Assembly: GCA_025935475.1 (NCBI GenBank)
Contig: JAICVE010000049.1
Span: forward strand, 1 to 11,979
Length of the DNA stretch: 11,979 bases
Direction: 5' to 3'
Source: Nitrospira sp.
Lineage (GTDB): Bacteria; Nitrospirota; Nitrospiria; Nitrospirales; Nitrospiraceae
Numbering within the stretch: position 1 is the stretch's first letter; each line of letters starts with the position of its first letter. Of the stretch, positions 1 to 6,820 are shown piece after piece. Under the pieces are notes generated by a model, which was given only the letters and a program-made list of their open reading frames with translations, did not search any database and was not told where the DNA came from. The position numbers and the translations under genes are program-made.

Positions 1-812
1 GGCACCGTGCCTTGAAACACCATGGCGCCGGTGACGTTTCCGACGGCCAGCCGGTCCTTCTTTTGATAGAGCCAGAGAAAGCTATTGGACATCTCCGGCA
101 ATTCTGTGGCGAGCGGTGCAATCAGGAGGGCCAAGATCAACGGTGAAATAGCCAGGAGATGTGCCGTCGAGTCAGCCGCGCTGACAAACAGATGCGCGCC
201 TAATGCCAGTCCCCCCAACCCCGCCAGCGCCTGGAGTGTGATGACGGCATACGAAGGTGTTGTCGCATGTTTGGCAAACAATAGCGGACCGAGCTCGCTC
301 GGCTCATTCGACTCGTCGTCGCTGAACTTGAGCTTGACGTAGTACCCGTACAGGCTGAATAAGCCCACGGCGGCCATCATGTGCACCGGCCGAGACGGGA
401 CAAAGGCGCAGGCCAACGCGACCAGATAGGCCAGCGCAAAACACGTCAAATCAACGGTGATGTCCTTGTAGTTGAGACGGAAAGAACGGCCTCGTTTGCC
501 GAGCCGAGCATAGAGCAACAACAACAACGCGAGCATTGGAACGACCAGCGTGCTGAGCATGAAGGGCGCTCCGAGAATCGCGCCCAACCCCACCTCGGCT
601 TCTTCGCGCGTCGCCCCGAAAAAGATGGCCACAATGGGGATCGACGTTTCTGGAAGTGTGGTGCCGATCGCGGCCAGGACGCTGCCCACCGCACCTTCAG
701 ACAGGTTCCGGCGCTTTCCCAGCCATTCGATTGCGTTCGTAAACAGTGCGCAGGCGCCGAGCGTGACCACCACGGATGCGGCGAACAAGAAGACGTAGGC
801 GAGCAGCGTCAC
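1..812 (-). CDS. CaCA-family cation (sodium/calcium-type) exchanger, 3' end cut by window edge
   Basis: This is an inner-membrane antiporter of the sodium/calcium exchanger family; its ion cannot be told from sequence. About 270 residues are visible, and the C-terminus lies beyond the left edge. The protein is very hydrophobic. It shows the two inverted alpha repeats of the family: a first repeat around residues 43-66 with GTTLPET (Glu55), and a second around residues 229-270 with APLATELPE (Glu240), then GNVTGAMVFQGTV. The two acidic residues match the ion-binding glutamates of the family. A short charged loop (about 163-175) separates the halves. The start is GTG at 812, chosen because it overlaps the larC stop as GTGA and has AAGGA six bases upstream. 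The protein is therefore probably translated by coupling to LarC. That link could mean a role in metal or ion supply for the cofactor, but it may only reflect operon packing. Family assignment is confident; substrate is open. Confidence 0.85.
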   Translation of the reverse strand, partial: MTLLAYVFLFAASVVVTLGACALFTNAIEWLGKRRNLSEGAVGSVLAAIGTTLPETSIPIVAIFFGATREEAEVGLGAILGAPFMLSTLVVPMLALLLLLYARLGKRGRSFRLNYKDITVDLTCFALAYLVALACAFVPSRPVHMMAAVGLFSLYGYYVKLKFSDDESNEPSELGPLLFAKHATTPSYAVITLQALAGLGGLALGAHLFVSAADSTAHLLAISPLILALLIAPLATELPEMSNSFLWLYQKKDRLAVGNVTGAMVFQGTV

Positions 813-2026
813 GAACGATCCTTCGCTGCACGGCGGCTTTTCGCATAGGCTAATGCCGCTTCCTCCAGCACCGCTCTGACGGGACGTCCGGTCCGCTCGG
901 CGATCCGCTTGCAGTCGAGATATTCCGGCGCGGCCTTGGTGTGGACGGAGTCGACGGCCGCAATCTTGATCCTGACCGTTCCGCCTCGGATCTTCACTGA
1001 TGCGAACCGTCTCGGAAGAACGTGCCGGCTGATCTCCTGCACCCTGACCCCCAGCGCCGTCGTTTCTTTGAACAACACATTCAGCACCGGATCGACCCCG
1101 ACGGGCGGCACAAGACAGGCCAGCACAATGGCGGGGCGCCCACGCTTCATAATGACGGGCGTGAGCGTGACGTCCAGGGCCCCTGCAAGGAAGAGCCGGC
1201 CCATGATGTGTTCGTAGGTCTGCGGATTGACATCGTCGAGGTTTGTTTCGATTTGGACCACGGTGTCCTGTGCCCGGCCATGCCTGGCGCCTTCCCGGGA
1301 CAGAAAGACACGAAGGACGTTCGGCCATCCCTTCGGGTTGGCATCCCCGGCACCATATCCGACGGCAACCGGCGTCATCAGCGGCATCGGACCGAATTCA
1401 GCGGTCAGCGTTCTCAGCAGCGCAAGGCCCGTCGGGGTCGTCAGTTCACGCGAAGGTCCGGCGCTGTAAATCGGCACCTGCTTCGCAAGCATCGCGACCG
1501 CGGGCCCCGGCGCGGGCAAGATGCCGTGCGCGGAGTGCATCGTCCCGGTCCCGACGTTCACCGCAGACGCCGTGACCCTGCTCACGTCGAGCAGTTCGCA
1601 GCAGATGAGCCCGCCGACGATGTCGACGAACGAATCCAAGTCACCGACTTCATGAAAATGCACATGGTCTGTGGAGACGCGATGGGCCTTTCCTTCGGCT
1701 TCCGCCAGACGCTCGAACACCGCGAGGCTTTGCCGGCGTAGGTGCGGCGAAAGCCGGCTCGAGGAGAGCACCGTGCGAATGCGGGAGAGCGACAACGGAT
1801 GCCGGAGATTCGATGAGATGAGCACGTCGATTTTGGTGGCTGAGATCGCCCCACGCTGCACCCGGCGTTTCCGGAGCCTGAACCCCCGTACGCCGAGCCG
1901 TGACAGTCCCTTGACCAGCGCTGGGAACGGCGCGCCCGCGTCAACCAGCGCGCCTAACGTCATGTCCCCGCTGATGCCGGAGAAGCAATCGAAGTGTAAG
2001 TGAGCGCCCACGTTTGCCCTTTCCAC
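809..2026 (-). CDS. larC: LarC, nickel insertion protein for the NPN (nickel-pincer) cofactor
   Basis: LarC is the CTP-dependent cyclometallase that inserts nickel into the bis-thiocarboxylated pyridinium mononucleotide made by LarB and LarE. This gives the cofactor of lactate racemase and related LarA-family enzymes. The frame (405 residues) begins with the family hallmark FDCFSGISGDM (12-22). It also has a histidine-rich HVHFHEVGDLDS segment near residue 120, the MHSAHGILPAPGPA motif, and the ETNLDDVNPQTYEHIMGRL block that opens the C-terminal domain. It is one uninterrupted frame of normal length, unlike lactobacilli in which LarC is made as LarC1/LarC2 through a frameshift. The longest frame starts with GTG at 2026. 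GTG at 2011 (400 residues) is a better start, because GGAAAGG sits just upstream and the first beta strand then begins at the usual place. Its stop overlaps the start of the exchanger gene. larB lies about 700 bp upstream on the same strand. Confidence 0.93.
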   Translation of the reverse strand: MERANVGAHLHFDCFSGISGDMTLGALVDAGAPFPALVKGLSRLGVRGFRLRKRRVQRGAISATKIDVLISSNLRHPLSLSRIRTVLSSSRLSPHLRRQSLAVFERLAEAEGKAHRVSTDHVHFHEVGDLDSFVDIVGGLICCELLDVSRVTASAVNVGTGTMHSAHGILPAPGPAVAMLAKQVPIYSAGPSRELTTPTGLALLRTLTAEFGPMPLMTPVAVGYGAGDANPKGWPNVLRVFLSREGARHGRAQDTVVQIETNLDDVNPQTYEHIMGRLFLAGALDVTLTPVIMKRGRPAIVLACLVPPVGVDPVLNVLFKETTALGVRVQEISRHVLPRRFASVKIRGGTVRIKIAAVDSVHTKAAPEYLDCKRIAERTGRPVRAVLEEAALAYAKSRRAAKDRS

Positions 2027-2044
2027 GGTCCGTTCAGCCGCGCC

Positions 2045-2073
2045 ATCTTACCCAACGGTGCGGTGAACGGCAA
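2045..2073 (-). promoter_or_regulatory. Putative sigma70-type promoter for larC
   Basis: On the minus strand, TTGCCG (2068-2073) and TAAGAT (2045-2050) are separated by exactly 17 bases. Each hexamer matches the consensus at four of six positions. A start of transcription near 2038 would leave a leader of about 27 bases to the preferred larC start at 2011, enough to include its ribosome binding site. This would allow larC to be transcribed separately from gpsA-larB. The call rests on pattern only. Confidence 0.4.
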
Positions 2074-2087
2074 TCACGGTGCGCGCA

Positions 2088-2116
2088 TTGACAGGCCGCA
2101 GACACTGTGTTATCCC
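2088..2116 (+). promoter_or_regulatory. Putative promoter for the secreted protein gene at 2178
   Basis: A perfect -35 box TTGACA (2088-2093), a 17-base spacer ending in TGT (an extended -10 TGn), and TATCCC (2111-2116) precede the plus-strand gene by about 60 bases. The -10 hexamer is poor (TAT only), so the TG extension would have to compensate. A small inverted repeat CTGTG/CACAG (2105-2109 and 2116-2120) straddles the -10 and might bind a regulator, but it is short enough to be chance. The site lies back to back with the putative larC promoter. Confidence 0.4.
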
Positions 2117-2177
2117 ACAGCGGCACATCGGTTCCTCCTGCCTCCAGGCAACCAGAAGGCCACAGACGACACGACTC

Positions 2178-2717
2178 ATGCTGGGCATTACGACACAACC
2201 GACCTGTTTCCGTCTTGTCCCGGTCGTTCTGGCATGGACGATGGCCTGCTCAATGCTGTTCATGTTGTCTCCTGACGCCGTCTCCGCGAAGTCCAAGCCA
2301 ACCAAGGCGCCTCGCCCCGAGCCGGAACTCAAGGTCCTCGAACTGAAGATCAGCCCTACTCCCTACACGGTATCGGTGGGTGCACTGGAATTTTCTGCGG
2401 TGGTCCAACTGCCCAAAGAACTTGACGGCGCCACGATCCTCGAAGTGTCCTCACTCGTCACTTCTCCTTCCAAGACCTCCATTCGTTTCCTTTCCCTGCG
2501 CAAGCCTCTGGAATCGGCGGTGGCAACTCCGGTCAGCACGGAGCCGCCAAGGATCTCTGTCGTGCTGAGGTGGGATGGCATGGACCACACAAAAACGCCG
2601 GCCGAAGCCGGCACGTATCACTTCGAACTCCGAGCCAAGCTCCTGTCAAACGGCGACAAAGGTCCGCGCACGCTCATGGTCTCTTGGCCCAAGCGAGGAA
2701 CGCTGGAAGTGCGGTAG
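2178..2717 (+). CDS. Small secreted protein with an FlgD-Ig-like C-terminal segment, function unknown
   Basis: I do not recognise this family. From ATG at 2178 the product is 179 residues. It has a long signal peptide: basic residue near 12, hydrophobic stretch about 13-30, and a likely cleavage after Ala37 in VSA|KS. It should therefore be exported to the periplasm. The mature part starts with a proline- and lysine-rich linker (about 38-50) followed by what looks like an all-beta domain. The segment RWDGMD...PAEAGTYHFELRA (131-153) resembles the FlgD Ig-like pattern WDG-x-D ... G-x-Y-x-F-x-x-x-A, seen in many secreted or surface beta-sandwich proteins. The frame is open upstream to 2079, but that extension reads as ordinary non-signal sequence; 2178 puts the signal peptide at the N-terminus. 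No strong ribosome binding site is visible. The gene sits on the opposite strand between larB and larC, and its stop is 23 bases from the larB stop (convergent). Confidence 0.72.
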   Translation: MLGITTQPTCFRLVPVVLAWTMACSMLFMLSPDAVSAKSKPTKAPRPEPELKVLELKISPTPYTVSVGALEFSAVVQLPKELDGATILEVSSLVTSPSKTSIRFLSLRKPLESAVATPVSTEPPRISVVLRWDGMDHTKTPAEAGTYHFELRAKLLSNGDKGPRTLMVSWPKRGTLEVR

Positions 2718-2740
2718 ACCGGCAGGTGTTGTGTGACGGC

Positions 2741-3514
2741 TTACTTCCGTGAACGGAGAACTGCCCTCTCGCCCAGCACGTTGATCCGATGTGCGAGGCA
2801 GCCGGCGCCAAACCCATTGTCGATGTTCATGACGCCGACGCCCGCCGCGCAGGAATTGAGCATGGTCAAGAGCGCGGCTAAGCCATTGAAGCTCGCCCCG
2901 TAGCCGCGGCTGGTGGGGACGGCCACGACGGGACAATCGACCAATCCCCCGACGACACTCGGCAGCACGCCGTCCATTCCGGCGACCACCACGATGACGT
3001 GGGCGTCTGTGAGCTGTTTGTGGCGTCCCAACAACCGGTGTATGCCTGCCACGCCCACGTCATAGAGCGTTTCCACCCGGCTGCCCATGACTTCCGCCGT
3101 GATTCTCGCTTCCTCCGCCACCGGGACATCGGAAGTGCCGGCGGTGATCACCAACACCTGTCCTTCCAGCCGCCGTTTGAGATCGCGAACCGCCACAATG
3201 CGCGCCGGTTCATGATACACCGCTCGACGGTCGATCCGCTTAATGAGAGCCGCTACCTGAGGAGTCGCCCGCGTGGCCAAGAAGGGCCTGTGATGTTTGA
3301 GCAGTGACGCCGCGATGCCGCGAATCTGCTGTGGCGTCTTGCCTTCGCACAAAATCACTTCCGGGAAGCCCTGCCGGATGGAACGATGGTGATCGAGGGA
3401 AGCGAATCCCAAGTCTTCGAAGGGCAGTGCGCGCAGCTGTTCCAGCGCCGCGGGCACAGTCACTTTCCCGATTCGCACACGAGTGAGCAAGCGCTCCAGC
3501 CGTTCGCGGTTCAC
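2741..3514 (-). CDS. larB: LarB, nicotinate-adenine-dinucleotide carboxylase/hydrolase of NPN cofactor synthesis
   Basis: LarB carries out the first committed step of nickel-pincer nucleotide synthesis: it carboxylates the pyridine ring of nicotinic acid adenine dinucleotide and releases AMP, giving pyridinium-3,5-biscarboxylate mononucleotide. The 257-residue product has normal length. The C-terminal half is the PurE-like (AIR carboxylase) domain: TAGTSDVPVAEEA (124-136), GVAGIHRLL (154-162), VVVAGMDGVLPSVVGGLV (175-192), and PTSRGYGASFNG (200-211). It ends with SCAAGVGVMNIDNGFGAG (221-238). Cys222 matches the cysteine known in LarB to attach to the pyridine ring. The N-terminal part contains the LarB-specific PEVILCEGKTPQQI motif (51-64). 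The start is GTG, overlapping the gpsA stop as GTGA, with AAGGG about six bases before it, so translation is probably coupled to gpsA. LarB would feed LarE (not seen here) and LarC. Confidence 0.94.
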   Translation of the reverse strand: MNRERLERLLTRVRIGKVTVPAALEQLRALPFEDLGFASLDHHRSIRQGFPEVILCEGKTPQQIRGIAASLLKHHRPFLATRATPQVAALIKRIDRRAVYHEPARIVAVRDLKRRLEGQVLVITAGTSDVPVAEEARITAEVMGSRVETLYDVGVAGIHRLLGRHKQLTDAHVIVVVAGMDGVLPSVVGGLVDCPVVAVPTSRGYGASFNGLAALLTMLNSCAAGVGVMNIDNGFGAGCLAHRINVLGERAVLRSRK

Positions 3515-4530
3515 GGTCTACCCTTTTCCGGTTTGGCGACCCGTTCCATCAAGTCGCTCACGGCTTTGCGGCAGGATTTTCCTTCAAACAGGACGGCATT
3601 GACTTCGCGAACGATCGGCATCTCCACGCCATGCCGTACCGCCAAGCCGGCAGCCGCCCGGCTCGTTCGCACGCCCTCCGCGACCGCCTGCATCCCTCCC
3701 AAGATGGTCTCCAGTTTGTCGCCTTGACCGAGACGAACGCCGACATGATGGTTCCGGCTCAAGGCGCCAGTGCAGGTCAGCACGAGATCGCCGACACCCG
3801 ACAAGCCATAGAACGTTCTCGGATCCGCTCCCATCGCCACGCCGAGACGCACCATCTCGGCCAGTCCCCTCGTGATCATGGCGGCCCTCGTATTATGTCC
3901 CAGACCCAACCCATCGACGACGCCGGCCGCCAGGGCCATCACATTTTTCAACGCTCCACCCAATTGCACCCCGACAACGTCGCTGTCGGCATAGACGCGA
4001 AGAGACGACGTCATGAAGGCGTTCTGGAAGGATTCGACCAACGCCGCATTGGTTCCTGCCAGACACAGCGCCGTAGGCTGTCCCTGACTGACTTCCATCG
4101 CAAAGCTGGGTCCGGACAGCACCATGATCCCATCGTGCAACGCGGGAGGCAGCACATCGGTGATGAGTTGCGTCATGAGCTTAAAGGTGTCTTCCTCGAC
4201 GCCTTTCGAGGCACTCACGATGGGTAGTGGGCGAGAGAGCAAGGGGGCAAGCTGCTGAAGAACGAGGCGAGCCACGTGGGATGGCACGACGAACAGTAGG
4301 CCGTCGCACGATTCAACGGCTTCCGCCAGAACGTTCGTCACCTTGAGTGCGGCAGGAAGCGTGACACCCGGCAAGAACAACTGGTTCTCGCGCTTGGCGG
4401 CGATCGAATCAAGCACCTCCCGCTCATAGGCCCATAAGGTGATCTGGAGTCCTTTTTCCGCGAGATGCTTTCCAAGCGCCGTTCCCCAGGCTCCGGCACC
4501 GATCACTGCAATTCGTTGGGCGGGCGGCAT
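3511..4530 (-). CDS. gpsA: NAD(P)-dependent glycerol-3-phosphate dehydrogenase
   Basis: GpsA reduces dihydroxyacetone phosphate to sn-glycerol-3-phosphate in the cytoplasm, the backbone for membrane phospholipids. The product is 339 residues, the usual length. The Rossmann fold opens with the dinucleotide motif GAGAWG (11-16). SASKG (107-110 region, Lys109) and GPSFAMEV (140-147) follow. The catalytic domain has GGALKNVMALAAGVVDGLG (191-209), with Lys195 as the catalytic lysine by family analogy, then HNTRAAMITRGLAEM (212-226) and GLSGVGDLVLTCTG (242-255). All key motifs are intact. ATG at 4530 places the first beta strand (RIAVIGAG) six residues in, as expected; no strong ribosome binding site precedes it. 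A perfect-consensus promoter lies 68-96 bases upstream. The stop codon overlaps the larB start, so gpsA and larB form one transcriptional and probably translational unit. Confidence 0.97.
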   Translation of the reverse strand: MPPAQRIAVIGAGAWGTALGKHLAEKGLQITLWAYEREVLDSIAAKRENQLFLPGVTLPAALKVTNVLAEAVESCDGLLFVVPSHVARLVLQQLAPLLSRPLPIVSASKGVEEDTFKLMTQLITDVLPPALHDGIMVLSGPSFAMEVSQGQPTALCLAGTNAALVESFQNAFMTSSLRVYADSDVVGVQLGGALKNVMALAAGVVDGLGLGHNTRAAMITRGLAEMVRLGVAMGADPRTFYGLSGVGDLVLTCTGALSRNHHVGVRLGQGDKLETILGGMQAVAEGVRTSRAAAGLAVRHGVEMPIVREVNAVLFEGKSCRKAVSDLMERVAKPEKGRP

Positions 4531-4597
4531 TGTTCAGGATGAGAGTTAGGTGGATGGGATGGATATCGCGTTTCTTCGCATCCAATCGAGCGGCCGG

Positions 4598-4626
4598 ATT
4601 ATAGGAAGGCCTCCTTCTCCTGTCAA
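4598..4626 (-). promoter_or_regulatory. Perfect-consensus sigma70-type promoter of gpsA-larB
   Basis: Reading the minus strand, TTGACA (4621-4626) and TATAAT (4598-4603) are both exact consensus hexamers with the optimal 17-base spacer. Transcription would start near 4591, giving a leader of about 60 bases before the gpsA ATG at 4530. Both hexamers and the spacing are ideal, which is rare in GC-rich DNA, so this is the best-supported promoter in the window and suggests strong constitutive expression. The rest of the 309-base gap (4531-4839) between gpsA and the beta-barrel gene shows nothing else I can name. Confidence 0.82.
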
Positions 4627-4839
4627 CGAAGCGCGTTGTCCACGGACTGTACAACACCGACTCCTGTAGACGACAGGAACACGCGGTCATGGCCTAGAAT
4701 CTGCGTCTTCTGCAGGTTTTTTGCGATTGTTCCTGGCACATCGTTTGCTCAGCCACGACACGGTTTCACAAATTGCTTCGTGCCTGAGCGTTCGATGGGT
4801 AGGATGGCAGCGACACGTACTGCAAGCGAGGACTCGGCA

Positions 4840-5547
4840 ATGCACAGGCTGCGAACAATGATAGTGGCGGTCATAGGAGTAAGTCTTCTGGCCATGCTGA
4901 CAGAGCAAGCGTGGAGACCCTCCATGGCGCAGGCGGAAACCTATGTGGCTGGCAAATTCGGTGTCACCTTGCCTCAGAGCTTGAGCAGTGGCGTCACGAC
5001 GCAAGAGGGCATCGCGGGACTCGATATGTCCGATCAGGCGCTCAAGACCTCGATCAACGTGGGGGCAAAGCTGGGACACTATTTTTCTCGTGCCAAATGG
5101 CTGGGCATCGAGACCGGGCTCTCGTACACGACCCCGCACATCAAGGAAGGCTCGATTACGTTTACCGGACCGGGAGGTTCGCTTAACTCCGGTACGCTGT
5201 CAGGGGTCCATCAGCAAATCCTCATTTGGGAAGTGGCGACCCTGCTGGTGCGCTACCCCGGCAATCGTCTCCAGCCCTACATCGGCGTCGGCCCGGCGCT
5301 CTTTTTCGGCAGCTTGAAGGGTCCGAGCGCTCCTCCGGGACAGTCCGCCACATCGATCGGGTTCAATGCGGAAGCCGGCGTGCGCTATTTCCTGACGCGT
5401 CGTTGGGCCCTTTTCGGAGAAGGCACCTACAACCGGGCGACGCTTTCGTACTCGTCCAACGATAGCAATCCCAATGCAGACCCGTTCGGATTCCGTGCGA
5501 CGTACAGCGCCTTCACGTTGAATCTTGGCGTGAGTTATCATTTTTAG
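4840..5547 (+). CDS. Outer-membrane beta-barrel protein (OmpA/OprF N-domain-like)
   Basis: The 235-residue product begins with a clear signal peptide: MHRLR, a hydrophobic core at about 6-20, and signal peptidase I site AQA|ET after residue 32. The mature part starts ETYVAGKFGVTLP and continues as alternating hydrophobic/polar strands rich in Gly, Tyr, Ser and Thr. Examples are LGIETGLSYTTP, PYIGVGPALFFG, GFNAEAGVRYFLTRRWALFGEGTY and a final FTLNLGVSYHF. The C-terminal phenylalanine and aromatic last strand are the usual signal for insertion by the BAM machinery. Size fits an eight-stranded small barrel. The specific role is unknown; structural or adhesin-like barrels of this type are common. 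The frame is open back to 4636, but ATG at 4840 is chosen because it places the signal peptide at the N-terminus and has GAGG eight bases upstream. A zinc-ribbon membrane gene follows 61 bases downstream on the same strand. Confidence 0.85.
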   Translation: MHRLRTMIVAVIGVSLLAMLTEQAWRPSMAQAETYVAGKFGVTLPQSLSSGVTTQEGIAGLDMSDQALKTSINVGAKLGHYFSRAKWLGIETGLSYTTPHIKEGSITFTGPGGSLNSGTLSGVHQQILIWEVATLLVRYPGNRLQPYIGVGPALFFGSLKGPSAPPGQSATSIGFNAEAGVRYFLTRRWALFGEGTYNRATLSYSSNDSNPNADPFGFRATYSAFTLNLGVSYHF

Positions 5548-5608
5548 CGCACTGTCTCTTCGCCGGCTCTAGCAAAAGACTCTCCATTCCGTGTAGCCTG
5601 AAGGGGGT

Positions 5609-5959
5609 ATGAAATCGTGCCCCAGGTGCCGTAAAGAGCTGCCCGAGATCTACCGCTACTGCACAGAATGCGGCAGTCCGCTCGACGCCTCAGTCGTCTC
5701 AAGCAGCGCGAAAACTACCCTGTCTCCGGAAGCGCTCAACCTCCAGGTGCTCTACGGCATGGTGGCCGTCCTCGTCCTTGCACTGCTGTTCCCACCGTGG
5801 GAAACGCCGCCGACGCAGGCGCCGGAGTTTCTGGGACTGCATTTTATTCTGGCACCTCCGACGCCAGACGCTGTGGTGAGCCGGCTGCTGATGACGATCG
5901 AACTCGTCACGATCGCCATCGCCGGTTTCTACGGTGCGTTTTTATTCAGACAACGGTAG
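5609..5959 (+). CDS. Small zinc-ribbon protein with two transmembrane helices
   Basis: This 116-residue protein starts with a compact zinc ribbon, Cys4-x2-Cys7 ... Cys18-x2-Cys21, of the kind often found at the N-terminus of otherwise unrelated bacterial membrane proteins. After a polar linker there are two hydrophobic helices, about 44-62 and 91-113, separated by a proline-rich loop. The expected topology has the zinc ribbon in the cytoplasm. ATG at 5609 is preceded by AAGGGGG, a strong though close ribosome binding site. No enzymatic motif is seen and the function is unknown. It may be co-transcribed with the beta-barrel gene 61 bases upstream. Its stop faces the end of the arginine dihydrolase gene, 60 bases away, on the opposite strand. 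Confidence 0.8.
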   Translation: MKSCPRCRKELPEIYRYCTECGSPLDASVVSSSAKTTLSPEALNLQVLYGMVAVLVLALLFPPWETPPTQAPEFLGLHFILAPPTPDAVVSRLLMTIELVTIAIAGFYGAFLFRQR

Positions 5960-6019
5960 CGGTGTGAACCGTCGAGCCAAAAGGAGAGAGACCCATCACA
6001 CGGACAGACGTTGGGTTGC

Positions 6020-6820
6020 TCAATCCAACGCTAATGTCAGGCACTTCGCAGAACCGCCCGATTTCATGAACTCATCCAAGGGAACTTCGTGCGGTTCATA
6101 GCCGCGGGCGCCCAACCATTTCATGGTCTCCGGACAGCCGGCCGGCAGCACGACGTGCTTACCCACGCAGATCGCGTTGCAGGCGAATTTGAGTGCTTCC
6201 GCTTCGGGCACCGCAAACCAATGAGTGGCCGGAATGCGTTCTGCAATGGCCGACTGTGCGTACTGGTCAAATGCGGCGGGATAGTACAGCAGTTCTCCTC
6301 CGCTCAGGGGGCAGAAGCAGGTATCCAGATGGTAAAACCGCCCGTCGACGAGCTCCAAGGGGAGAATCTCGCGTTCAAATATCTCGCTCAGAATCGGGAA
6401 TGCGCGGAATTCCGATCGTTGCCTGTAACCGCCGAACCAACCGTCAGCAAAGCCGAGAAGGTCACCTGCACCTTCGAAATACATGTCCGCGTCGAGCATC
6501 ACGATTTCGTAGCCATGCTCTCGAAACCAGCCTTCAAAATGCGCCTCTTCAGGTTGCCGCTCGGCATAACGAAAGTGGCTGGGTACGGCCCTGTGGCCGA
6601 CTACAACCCCAGCGTTGGCAGTGAACACGAGGTCCGGCAATCCTCGAACAGGCGTCATCCGCTCAAGCACGGCGCCCACGTCGCGTTCAAGCACCTCCAT
6701 TAACCGGTGCCACTGCTCCACTGCCGCTTGCGGATCCACCATGTTGGACCGACGCATCCATGGATTGATTTCGTAATCGATGCTGAAGTAGTCGGGTGGA
6801 CAGACCAACAACCGGCTCAT
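6020..6820 (-). CDS. Arginine dihydrolase-like amidinotransferase-fold (pentein) hydrolase, ArgZ/AgrE N-domain type
   Basis: This 266-residue protein belongs to the guanidine-modifying (pentein) superfamily and most resembles the arginine dihydrolase domain of cyanobacterial ArgZ/AgrE. That domain converts arginine to ornithine, two ammonia and CO2 without free citrulline. The family opening CPPDYFSIDYEINPWM (7-22) is present. Candidate catalytic residues by alignment from memory are Asn69 (in FTANAG), His164 (in YHLDTCFCPL) and nucleophile Cys260 (in GGSAKCLTL near the C-terminus). MYFEGAGD (113-120) supplies the conserved acidic pair. Length matches a stand-alone domain. ATG at 6820 has GGAAGG about eight bases upstream. 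The ornithine-cyclodeaminase-like gene lies 188 bases upstream on the same strand. Alternatives are dimethylarginine dimethylaminohydrolase or another guanidino hydrolase, but the EINPWM motif and the neighbour favour the arginine dihydrolase reading. Confidence 0.82.
   Translation of the reverse strand: MSRLLVCPPDYFSIDYEINPWMRRSNMVDPQAAVEQWHRLMEVLERDVGAVLERMTPVRGLPDLVFTANAGVVVGHRAVPSHFRYAERQPEEAHFEGWFREHGYEIVMLDADMYFEGAGDLLGFADGWFGGYRQRSEFRAFPILSEIFEREILPLELVDGRFYHLDTCFCPLSGGELLYYPAAFDQYAQSAIAERIPATHWFAVPEAEALKFACNAICVGKHVVLPAGCPETMKWLGARGYEPHEVPLDEFMKSGGSAKCLTLALD

Noticed and set aside
381..848. Plus-strand open frame opposite the cation exchanger
   Set aside because: It is low-complexity, charged sequence antisense to a well-supported membrane protein, with no start signal.
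1022..1741. Long plus-strand open frame (239 residues) opposite larC
   Set aside because: The product is rich in Arg, His, Gln and Pro with no recognisable motif. It lies wholly antisense to a clear larC and is explained by the codon bias of GC-rich DNA.
3631..4227. Plus-strand open frame (198 residues) opposite gpsA
   Set aside because: It is fully antisense to gpsA, which has all its motifs, and its composition (His, Gln, Arg) is typical of a shadow frame.
4636..4839. N-terminal extension of the beta-barrel gene (68 extra residues)
   Set aside because: The extension contains no signal peptide or domain; the signal peptide starts cleanly at 4840, where a ribosome binding site is also present.
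5961..6029. Possible bidirectional terminator between the zinc-ribbon gene and the arginine dihydrolase gene
   Set aside because: There is an 8-bp stem with one wobble (6010-6029), but it has no T-run in the plus direction and overlaps the opposite stop codon. The GTGTGA/TCACAC repeat (5962-6001) has a 28-base loop. Both are too weak to call.
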